In this document: in pieces, positions 9,726-17,277 of the stretch
Layout: each line of letters starts with the position of its first letter
How positions within the stretch are numbered: the stretch's first letter is position 1
DNA from: an archaeon
GTDB taxonomy: Archaea > Nanobdellota > Nanobdellia > Woesearchaeales > ARS49
Length of the DNA stretch: 53,033 nucleotides
Assembly: GCA_020051845.1 (NCBI GenBank)
Contig: JAGVQG010000050.1
Coordinates: 1 to 53,033, forward strand
Direction of reading: 5' to 3'
Position numbers and translations under genes: made by a program
Notes under the pieces: model-generated
Told to the model about the DNA's origin: nothing
What the model saw: the letters and a program-made list of their open reading frames with translations, nothing else
The model's database searches: none

Positions 9726-10274
9726 ATGAACGACATCGTAAAGGAGGATATTCTTCAGGTGTTCGCGGGCGCCATCGACGCTCTGAAGCAGCATGATTAC
9801 CTTCAGCTCTCGAACCTGAGCAACCAGGTGATCCACGACGCCATGATCTACCAGGATGAGGACAGCCTGGCCGTCGCCGTCCTTCTCTATGCCCTTGGCA
9901 AGCTTGAGCAGCGCGCCCACGAGCAGGGCACTTCCTGCCCGAACCTGACGTCTGTCCTGCAGGATGCCGACGGCTACCTTGCGCAGGGCAAGGTCGAGGA
10001 TTTCCGCAAGTTGATCAAGCAGATAATAGCCGACATAGGCAGGATCGACGAGAAGATGCACCTTTACATCGAAGAGGTGCTTCAGAAGGCCAGACTGAAG
10101 AAGGGCAGCAAGCTGCACGAGCATGGTTTGACGATCGCGCGCGCTTCTGAGATGCTGGGCATCTCGCAGTGGGAATTGATGTCCTATGTCGGCAAGTCCG
10201 AGATCCCCGAGGACCGCAGCAGGAAAGAGGATGCCAGGAAGCGCTACAAAGCGGCGAAGGAGCTGTTCAGATGA
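9726..10274 (+). CDS. putative HTH-containing antitoxin-like protein
   Basis: C-terminal HGLTIARASEMLGISQWELMSYVGKSEIPEDR looks like a small HTH; 4-nt overlap with a PIN-like gene. Confidence 0.65.
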   Translation: MNDIVKEDILQVFAGAIDALKQHDYLQLSNLSNQVIHDAMIYQDEDSLAVAVLLYALGKLEQRAHEQGTSCPNLTSVLQDADGYLAQGKVEDFRKLIKQIIADIGRIDEKMHLYIEEVLQKARLKKGSKLHEHGLTIARASEMLGISQWELMSYVGKSEIPEDRSRKEDARKRYKAAKELFR

Positions 10275-10963
10275 AGCGCCTTGTCTTCGACAGCGGTCCG
10301 ATAATCTCGTTGACCACGAACAATCTGTTGTGGCTCCTCGAGCCTCTCAAGGAGCGTTTCGGCGGGGTTTTCTCTATCACCGAGGGCGTGCACCAGGAGC
10401 TTGTCGACCGTCCTTTGCAGACGAAGAAGTTCAAGTTCGAGGCTTTGCAGGTCGAGGAGCTCATTGAATCCGGGGTGATCGAGGTCGTTCCGACCGCTCC
10501 GCTGGCTCCACGCGCAGAGCGCCTGATGTATCTTGCCAACGGGTCCTTCAGCACGCAGAACGAGTTGTTGCGTTTGGTGCAGCGCGGCGAGGTCGAGACC
10601 CTTGCCGCGGCGACCTTGGGCAACGCGCAGGCGGTCGTCATGGATGAACGCATCACCAGGAACATGATAGAGAAGCCCTACGCGCTCGCGGACCTCCTTT
10701 CGGACAGGCTGCACACCAAGGTGCACACCAATGTCGAGACCCTGCGCGAGTTCGAGCAGCTCGTCGCAAAACCAGTCATAATCAGGAGCGTCGAGCTGGT
10801 CACATTGGCCTACGAATTCGGTCTTCTTGACCGCTACAAGGTGCGCGTGCCGAACGTGGACAAGGAATTGATCGAGTCCGTTCTTTGGGGTATGAAGCTG
10901 CACGGCTGCTCCGTGTCCGAGCAGGAGATAGAGCAGCTTGTGGAAACGGTCACAGGACGATAA
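10271..10963 (+). CDS. PIN-like domain protein (putative toxin)
   Basis: MKRLVFDSGPIISLTTNNLLWLL ... RGEVETLAAATLGNAQAVVMDERITRNM: PIN-like acidic positions. Internal ATG at 10271 preferred to 10169. Confidence 0.68.
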   Translation: MKRLVFDSGPIISLTTNNLLWLLEPLKERFGGVFSITEGVHQELVDRPLQTKKFKFEALQVEELIESGVIEVVPTAPLAPRAERLMYLANGSFSTQNELLRLVQRGEVETLAAATLGNAQAVVMDERITRNMIEKPYALADLLSDRLHTKVHTNVETLREFEQLVAKPVIIRSVELVTLAYEFGLLDRYKVRVPNVDKELIESVLWGMKLHGCSVSEQEIEQLVETVTGR

Positions 10964-10997
10964 GTTTAAGAACGAAACGGCTTTACATCGCTGAATC

Positions 10998-11018
10998 ATG
11001 CGAAGGAGCGCTTCTTAG
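10998..11018 (+). CDS. possible 6-codon leader ORF (MRRSAS) upstream of the PLP decarboxylase
   Basis: ATG CGA AGG AGC GCT TCT TAG; ATG lies about 30 nt after the TATA-like element gtttaag (10964-10970). Confidence 0.3.
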   Translation: MRRSAS

Positions 11019-11027
11019 TTTCCGGCG

Positions 11028-12398
11028 ATGCACAGATATCTCGAGCCTCGTTGGGATTTTCTTTCGACCGACAAACGCGGTCGCCTCTATATAGAGGATG
11101 TCCCTGTCAAGGATTTGGCTGACAAGTACGGCACGCCGCTGCAGATAATCGTCGAGGACAAGCTTCGCCAGAAATTGCGTGAGTTCAGGAATTCGTTCCC
11201 TTACCACAAGCTGCGGACGCAGTACGCGTGCAAGTGCAACAGCAACCTGGAGATCATGCGTATCGTGCGGGAGGAGGGCTGGGAGCTTGACGCGAGCAGC
11301 GTCGGAGAGATAATCCTCGCGCTCATCGCGGATTTCCGTCCTGAACAGATAACCTTCACCAACCTTTACAAGACCGAGCAGGACATCACCTTCGCCGCAC
11401 AGGTCGGTGTCCGCGCCATAACGGTCGATTCCATGGAGGAGCTCGAGCGTGTCTGCCGCGTCGCCCAGCGTCTGAAGAAGCACATCAGGATATTCCTGCG
11501 GTTCAACCTCCTGCTCAAGCGTGGCATGTACAACACGAGGCTGCAGCAGTATGGTATCAGCGTGCTGCACGCCAAGAAGGCGATCAAGAAGGCGAAGGCG
11601 GCGAAATACGTCGATATCGTAGGCTTCCATTTCCATGGCAGCTACATCAAGGACCCGAAGATCTACAAGACAGCGGCCGCCAGGTTGGTCGAGCTGGCTG
11701 CCTGGGCGCGGGACAATTGCGGTGTACGTATCCGCGCCATCGATCTTGGTGGTGGTTTCCCGTTCGAGCACAAGGGCAGGCCGCCGTTCACTCCGATGTC
11801 CATGGGTTCCGATTTTGTCGCGTACTTCTACAAGCTGCTCAGCAAGTACCGTCTTATACCGCCGACATTGATATTCGAGCCAGGAAAATATGTGATGGGC
11901 AACGCGGGTATGGGACTTGCCAAGGTGATCGCCCGCAAACCCAGGGCGAACAAGGTGTTGATCGTCGTCGACGGTTCTGCGTACACCATGATCCCGGATG
12001 CCTTGATCTACCACCAGTATTATGATATCATTCCAGCAACTGACATGCATAAGCGAGTCCAGGAGAAGGTCGACATCCGCGGCTGCACCTGCGACTGCGC
12101 AGACATCATGGCTTCTGACAGGAAGCTGCCCCGGCTATACCAGGACGACCTGGTCGCGGTGATGGATTGTGGGGCCTACAGCAATGTCATGGCGTCCAAC
12201 TTCAACACATTGCGGCGGCCGCCGATGGTGCTCATCAAGCCGGATGGCAAGACCAAGCTCATCAGGAGGCGTGATCAGTACAGCGAGATGTTCGCGCCAG
12301 AGCTTGACGTCCTCAAAGTGGCCGACCCGAACGAGCTCAAGAAGCTCTACAGCCTAAGGGTGAACATCGACAAGATGTGGCGCGGCCAGAAGAAGTAG
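11028..12398 (+). CDS. fold-III PLP decarboxylase (diaminopimelate/ornithine decarboxylase family)
   Basis: YACKCNSNLEIMRIVREEGWELDASSVGEI (PLP-Lys region), AIDLGGGFPF, FEPGKYVMGNAGM, VAVMDCGAYSNVMASNFN. Confidence 0.88.
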   Translation: MHRYLEPRWDFLSTDKRGRLYIEDVPVKDLADKYGTPLQIIVEDKLRQKLREFRNSFPYHKLRTQYACKCNSNLEIMRIVREEGWELDASSVGEIILALIADFRPEQITFTNLYKTEQDITFAAQVGVRAITVDSMEELERVCRVAQRLKKHIRIFLRFNLLLKRGMYNTRLQQYGISVLHAKKAIKKAKAAKYVDIVGFHFHGSYIKDPKIYKTAAARLVELAAWARDNCGVRIRAIDLGGGFPFEHKGRPPFTPMSMGSDFVAYFYKLLSKYRLIPPTLIFEPGKYVMGNAGMGLAKVIARKPRANKVLIVVDGSAYTMIPDALIYHQYYDIIPATDMHKRVQEKVDIRGCTCDCADIMASDRKLPRLYQDDLVAVMDCGAYSNVMASNFNTLRRPPMVLIKPDGKTKLIRRRDQYSEMFAPELDVLKVADPNELKKLYSLRVNIDKMWRGQKK

Positions 12399-12425
12399 TT
12401 TCAAATAGTTTCTATGGATGGTACA

Positions 12426-12917
12426 TTATTTCTGTCCTATCAATTCCTTTGTCAGTTGCCGCCACGTATCGACTTGATCGCTGTTGATTCTTGTCGAGAA
12501 ATCGATCATCTTCTGCTTGAACCGCTGTGCCTTGCCGATCAGATCTCTGACATCGGTCACTGTGAGGTTTGTGATGTAGTATTGCTTGTCTACGCGTTCC
12601 TCTTTGGCGAAACTGATGTCGGTGTTGTCGATGCCGAAGACCTCGTTTAGGAGTATTATGGTCGCGCCGTGATTCTCGCACTTGATGCCTACACGAAAGA
12701 GAAGGGCGAGTGATGCGTTGTACATGCAATAATATGCATGTCCGACAGGTTCTTCGAGTTTTCCGTTGTCAACTAGGATCCGGGCGCTCTCGAGTTGGCT
12801 CTGCGCCTTGCGCAGATATGCTTCCTGTATGTCTTTGCTAGGGCTGACAAGTTCAAGCTTGCCTTCTTTGTGTAGTGTGTTCAAGAATCGGATTGACGGC
12901 ATGGTACTCTTCAACAC
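12426..12917 (-). CDS. HEPN-domain protein (start may be 12902)
   Basis: YLRKAQSQLESARILVDNGKLEEPVGHAYYCMYNASLALLFRVGIKCENHGATI; follows an MNT gene. Confidence 0.8.
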   Translation of the reverse strand: MLKSTMPSIRFLNTLHKEGKLELVSPSKDIQEAYLRKAQSQLESARILVDNGKLEEPVGHAYYCMYNASLALLFRVGIKCENHGATIILLNEVFGIDNTDISFAKEERVDKQYYITNLTVTDVRDLIGKAQRFKQKMIDFSTRINSDQVDTWRQLTKELIGQK

Positions 12918-13431
12918 CTTTTATGATGACGTGGTTCTTATGGATTTCGTTGACCAAGGGGCCACCTTCCGAAAGACTTCCGGTTTTCACAGCGGCACGG
13001 GAATCGACCATCTTGAGTCTCTCGCGATAGGTCCTATCTTTGGTCTGGATGAAGATATCGATGTCGCTTTGTTCTTTCGCGATCCCTTTGGCATGGCTTC
13101 CGAAGATGAGCGCGAGCTTGGTCTTTTTGTCTTTTTGGATATCTTCGATGACACTGCGCAATAATGGGTATTTCTTTATGAGCGATATGAGTTTATGATG
13201 CTCTGCGGCATTCAATGCGCTTCTGGATTCCACCGTATTCCTGAGGAAATAGACCTTGTTGCGTCCTTCCCTGGCATAATCGACCAGGAGTTGGCTCTGC
13301 AACTGCCGCAGCAGACGTGATGCTTGCATGCCACTGACATGGATCTCTTTAGCAAGCGCGCGGACGTGTGTTGACTCCTGGTAAAGAGCAAGGATTGCGT
13401 TATTGTAACTTATTTGTTCCATATGTATCAA
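12853..13431 (-). CDS. wHTH-fused nucleotidyltransferase (MNT)
   Basis: LALIFGSHAKGIAKEQSDIDIFIQ is the GSxAxG...SDIDI signature; N-terminal winged HTH. Confidence 0.85.
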   Translation of the reverse strand: MIHMEQISYNNAILALYQESTHVRALAKEIHVSGMQASRLLRQLQSQLLVDYAREGRNKVYFLRNTVESRSALNAAEHHKLISLIKKYPLLRSVIEDIQKDKKTKLALIFGSHAKGIAKEQSDIDIFIQTKDRTYRERLKMVDSRAAVKTGSLSEGGPLVNEIHKNHVIIKGVEEYHAVNPILEHTTQRRQA

Positions 13432-13527
13432 AAATGTTACATGACTATTTAATTGTTTCTACGAACTGAGGATTCATCTTCGATCTAGCGACTTTGGTAA
13501 GATGATGGAAAAATCAAGGAAACTTTC

Positions 13528-13938
13528 TCAATCAACGCACAGCGTCGCGTCTTTCTGTCCTTTCTGCATCGTGGAGAAGCATCCGAACTGCTGCTTGAGC
13601 CTTTGGCATTCGCCGGTAGTCTCGCTCGTCGATATGCAGTTCCCTAGGCAGTCTGCCTTGTCCAGGCAGGGTTTGCCCGCGTCTGCCATGATCTGGTTGC
13701 AGTAGGTCCGTCCTGACATGCCCCATCTTCCCCATTGGCCGTCCGCTTTCTCGCAAGCGGCATTGGCGTCTGCTTCTGCTATGCAGCTGCCGCTCTTGTC
13801 GTAGAATAGTCCGCTGCAGCCCATGCCCGCAGGGCATGTTTTCTGGCTGGAGCAGTCAGCGCCGGTTTCGGCTATCGCGGGTCCTTGCGTGCAGGCCGCG
13901 AGCGTCAATAACGCGAGTATCAGCAGCGTGCGCAGCAT
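13528..13938 (-). CDS. small Cys-rich predicted lipoprotein
   Basis: MLRTLLILALLTLAACTQGP lipobox-like; C-terminal cysteines. Start moved to 13938 to give a signal peptide at the N-terminus. Confidence 0.7.
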   Translation of the reverse strand: MLRTLLILALLTLAACTQGPAIAETGADCSSQKTCPAGMGCSGLFYDKSGSCIAEADANAACEKADGQWGRWGMSGRTYCNQIMADAGKPCLDKADCLGNCISTSETTGECQRLKQQFGCFSTMQKGQKDATLCVD

Positions 13939-14008
13939 TTTCTTCTTTCCTTCGGGTCGCTCAATCTCAGTCTTTTCTTGCTTCTTCGTTCTATGGCCAT
14001 TTTTCACC

Positions 14009-14893
14009 TCAATGTTCGTGCGAGACACGCTCTGTCCTGCGTCCCATCATGTCGTAGAACGCGTCGAATACAGGGATGTCCGAGGAGAAGGTGAAGAAAT
14101 GGGCGCCGCATTCCTCCGAGACTTTCTTTATGCGGTCATTGTGGACCGATAGCTTGTTTATGTATTGCTTCTTGAGGAACGGTGATATGTATGTCCTCAT
14201 GGTGTCAGGGCTCTCGGAGTCCTTCAACTTGTAGTCGCCGTCGAGGCCTTGCAGGTCGAGTTCCTGTTTGTCAAGCACCTGTATCAGAACGACCTTGTGC
14301 TTCCGCAGCCTTTGCAGTACATTCCGTATCTCCTCTGGCGGGTAGAGGAAGTCGCTTATGACGATTATCATGGAGCTCGTGTTTATCAGTTTCTTGTAGC
14401 GGGCCATGGCTGCTTCCAGGTCTGTCTTTCCAGAGGGCTTCTTGTCGTTGAGGTAGGACACTATCCCTGCGAGTTGCTTGCGTCCTTTCTTCGCCTTGAA
14501 AAGCTCGAGCTTGTCCGAGAATGTCGAGAGCACGAAGCGCTCGTTGTTCTTCATCGCCATGTAGGCGTAGCCTATTCCGAGCATGGCCGAGTACTCGCCT
14601 TTTGTCGTCTTGCCTGAGGCGAAGTGCATGCTGGCGGAGTAGTCGAGCACGATGTGCACTGTCAGGTTCCTCTCGGCCTCGTATCTCTTGACGTAGAGCC
14701 TGTCTGTCCTGCCGAACACCTTCCAATCTATGGAGCGGAAATCATCGCCTGGTCCGTAGGGTGAGTGGTCCCTGAAGACCAAACCCGCGCCGACTATGTT
14801 GGTCTTGCGTTCTCCTACGTAGTTGGAGGTGATCCTCTTGTTTATGATCAGCGAGAACCTGTCCAGGTGGCGCAGGTAGGCAAGGTCTATCAT
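14009..14893 (-). CDS. DUF58-domain protein
   Basis: GDDFRSIDWKVFGRTDRLYVKRYEAERNLTVHIVLDYSASM is DUF58-typical; ATGA overlap with moxR. Confidence 0.9.
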   Translation of the reverse strand: MIDLAYLRHLDRFSLIINKRITSNYVGERKTNIVGAGLVFRDHSPYGPGDDFRSIDWKVFGRTDRLYVKRYEAERNLTVHIVLDYSASMHFASGKTTKGEYSAMLGIGYAYMAMKNNERFVLSTFSDKLELFKAKKGRKQLAGIVSYLNDKKPSGKTDLEAAMARYKKLINTSSMIIVISDFLYPPEEIRNVLQRLRKHKVVLIQVLDKQELDLQGLDGDYKLKDSESPDTMRTYISPFLKKQYINKLSVHNDRIKKVSEECGAHFFTFSSDIPVFDAFYDMMGRRTERVSHEH

Positions 14894-15825
14894 AATAGCT
14901 TCTTGATTACGTCGTCCTCGGTCATGTTCTGGCGTTCGGCCTCGAAGGAAAGCACTATCCTGTGCCTTAGCACGGGGTAGGCCATCTCCTGGATGTCTTC
15001 CTTGGAGACGAACCTGCGTCCCGCGAGCAAGGCCCTGGCTTTTCCCGCGAGCACCAGTCCTATGGATGCCCTGGGCGAGGCGCCGTATTCGATCAGTTCC
15101 TTCTGCGAGCGCGTCTTCTGCACTAATGTGACGGCGTACTTCTTCACATCGTTGGAGATCGGCACCTGTCTGGTGAGTCCCTGTATGTACAGCAGGGTCT
15201 CACGGTTCAATATCGGCCGCAGCTTCGTCTTCTTTGTGAACTCGGTGAACCTGTCGACGATCTTGAGCTCGTCTTCCGCGGACGGGTATTCCATCCTGAT
15301 CTTGAGCAGGAACCTGTCGCTCTGGGCTTCTGGCAGAGGGTATGTGCCTTCCTGCTCGATCGGGTTCTGGGTGGCAAGCACGAAGAACGGTTCTTCCAGC
15401 TCGAATGTCTGGTTGCCTGCGGTGACCTGCTTCTCCTGCATCGCCTCAAGCATGGCGGACTGTGTCTTGGGTGTCGCCCTGTTAATCTCGTCCGCGAGCA
15501 CGATGTTTGCGAATATCGGTCCCTGTTGGAACTTGAACGTCCTCTTGCCGGTGGTCGTCTCCTCGACGAGGTAGGTGCCTGTGACGTCCGAGGGGAGCAG
15601 GTCGGGTGTGTTCTGGATACGTGAGAACTTGAGGTCCATCAGCTCGGCGAGCGTCTTGATGGTCAGCGTCTTCGCGAGACCAGGGTAACCTTCAAGCAGC
15701 ACGTGGCCGTTGCAGAATAATCCGACTACGACCTGGTGCAGGACTTCGTCCTGGCCGACTATGACCTTGCCTAGTTCGCCGAATAGGTAATCGAAAGTCT
15801 TTTTCACGTCCTCTACTGTTCTCAT
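14890..15825 (-). CDS. MoxR-family AAA+ ATPase
   Basis: VLLEGYPGLAKTLTIKTLAELMDLKFSRIQNTPDLLPSDVTG, ADEINRATPKTQSAMLEAMQEKQVT, ATQNPIEQEGTYPLPEAQSDRF; SD ggagg upstream. Confidence 0.95.
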   Translation of the reverse strand: MRTVEDVKKTFDYLFGELGKVIVGQDEVLHQVVVGLFCNGHVLLEGYPGLAKTLTIKTLAELMDLKFSRIQNTPDLLPSDVTGTYLVEETTTGKRTFKFQQGPIFANIVLADEINRATPKTQSAMLEAMQEKQVTAGNQTFELEEPFFVLATQNPIEQEGTYPLPEAQSDRFLLKIRMEYPSAEDELKIVDRFTEFTKKTKLRPILNRETLLYIQGLTRQVPISNDVKKYAVTLVQKTRSQKELIEYGASPRASIGLVLAGKARALLAGRRFVSKEDIQEMAYPVLRHRIVLSFEAERQNMTEDDVIKKLL

Positions 15826-15876
15826 TTGCGTACCTCCTTTGTTAATGGGATTATTTATCTATGATAATAACTTAAC

Positions 15877-16719
15877 CTATTGTGTGCCCACCTTCTCGAA
15901 GTAGGTCTTGACTATCTGCTGCTGGTCTTTCGGTATGTTGCATTCGTCGGTGCAAGCCCCTTGAGCCGCGGCTGTTATGTCTGCCGTCTGCTGGTCCCTA
16001 AACTTCTTCGCCTCCGGGTCCTGCACGTCCTTCAGGTTGGAGCCCGAGTATTCGGGCTGTATCTGGAGCTCGAGCGGTGTGTCGCCCAGGTCGACCATGT
16101 TCTCGTCTCCGTATAGCGACCTGTTGTCCTTGAGTTTCACGAACTTGCTCAGCGCGGATATGGTCCTGCCTTGCTTTATCTTGCCGTTCACGCTTTCGTT
16201 GTCTGTCGGCGCGAACGCGCCTATGGATCCGAAAGCGCCCTGAAGGATCGCCTGGTTGGCTACGAAGTCCTTGGTGGTGTCGAAGTTGACGTTGAAAGCG
16301 GCGAGGCCTATCACTATGAAGGACAGTCCTGTCAGGAGCAGCATCTGCCTTGTCGTGCTGCCCAGGCCGAGGAAGTAGCTGGTCTTGATGGATCGCATCT
16401 TCGCGAGCACGTCCAGCTGCAGTTCCTTGACCAGGACGCCTTCCTGCTTGCGGGTGTCGGCCGCTGTCTGCAGCGCCTCGCGCAGCTGCGGCACTTTCTG
16501 CTCGACCTCGTGGTAGGAGTTGACGTTCACTTTGTTGGTGAACGACCAGGCGAAATAGATCGCCCATGGCGCGAGTGCGTAGTACCATTCGAGCCGGAAA
16601 TAAGTCGTGACGACAAGGCTTGCGGCTATGACTATCAGGGACGCCAGCGCCACGTCGAAGAACTTGATGGACAGCAGCGTCCTTCTGAGTTCCCCGAGCG
16701 CCAGGTCTATGTCGGCCAT
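15877..16719 (-). CDS. membrane protein within the MoxR operon
   Basis: Hydrophobic segments FFDVALASLIVIAASLVVTTYF and MLLLTGLSFIVIGLAAF; 1-nt junction with the upstream gene. Confidence 0.75.
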   Translation of the reverse strand: MADIDLALGELRRTLLSIKFFDVALASLIVIAASLVVTTYFRLEWYYALAPWAIYFAWSFTNKVNVNSYHEVEQKVPQLREALQTAADTRKQEGVLVKELQLDVLAKMRSIKTSYFLGLGSTTRQMLLLTGLSFIVIGLAAFNVNFDTTKDFVANQAILQGAFGSIGAFAPTDNESVNGKIKQGRTISALSKFVKLKDNRSLYGDENMVDLGDTPLELQIQPEYSGSNLKDVQDPEAKKFRDQQTADITAAAQGACTDECNIPKDQQQIVKTYFEKVGTQ

Positions 16720-17267
16720 CAGCAGTTCGCCTCTTCGGTGTCGGCCGTGGATAGCAGGCAGCTTCTTTCGTCCTGCAGGTCGTCGATGTCGTCCTTGTAT
16801 TGCGTGATCTTGCTGTTGAGGTCGGTTATCTGGCTCTTGTATCCGGCTATCTCGGTCGACATGCTGATTATCTGTTGCGTGTTCTGGCTGAGTGTGTTCT
16901 GTGCTGCCGTGAGCCTGCTGGTGGTCTCTGCCAGGTTGGTCGTGAGCTTCTGCTTGTCGGACGCCAGTTTGTCCCTCTCTGCGAGGATGGCTTCCTTTGC
17001 GCTCTTTATGTCCGTGTACTGTGTCGTCAGCTCCTCTTCCCGCGTGCCCTTGAGCTGCAGCTCCTCCTTTGCCTTGTTGAGTATGCCCTGGTATTCTTCT
17101 AGCTGGGTGCTTACGTTGCGCAGCTGGGTCATCTTGGTGGTGTATTCGGAGTTTATGGAGTCGAATCTGGTCTGGAAATAGACCGTGGCGCCGACCAGCG
17201 CTGCCGCCGAGAGCAGTATCAGGAAAAGTAGTATTATGTTTGCGTTGCGTGTGATGTATCCTGCCAT
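16719..17267 (-). CDS. single-TM coiled-coil protein within the MoxR operon
   Basis: N-terminal TM IILLFLILLSAAALVGATVYF followed by a long heptad-rich region. Confidence 0.78.
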   Translation of the reverse strand: MAGYITRNANIILLFLILLSAAALVGATVYFQTRFDSINSEYTTKMTQLRNVSTQLEEYQGILNKAKEELQLKGTREEELTTQYTDIKSAKEAILAERDKLASDKQKLTTNLAETTSRLTAAQNTLSQNTQQIISMSTEIAGYKSQITDLNSKITQYKDDIDDLQDERSCLLSTADTEEANC

Positions 17268-17277
17268 TTTTTCCTCC

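Noticed and set aside
9726-13431. Idea of a complete defence island in the TA-rich stretch
   Set aside because: Only TA-like modules and a metabolic decarboxylase were recognised; no restriction, CRISPR-Cas, Argonaute or helicase genes seen.
16171-17181. 336-aa plus-strand ORF 16171..17181
   Set aside because: Antisense across two well-supported operon genes (15877-16719, 16719-17267); no start signal or family.
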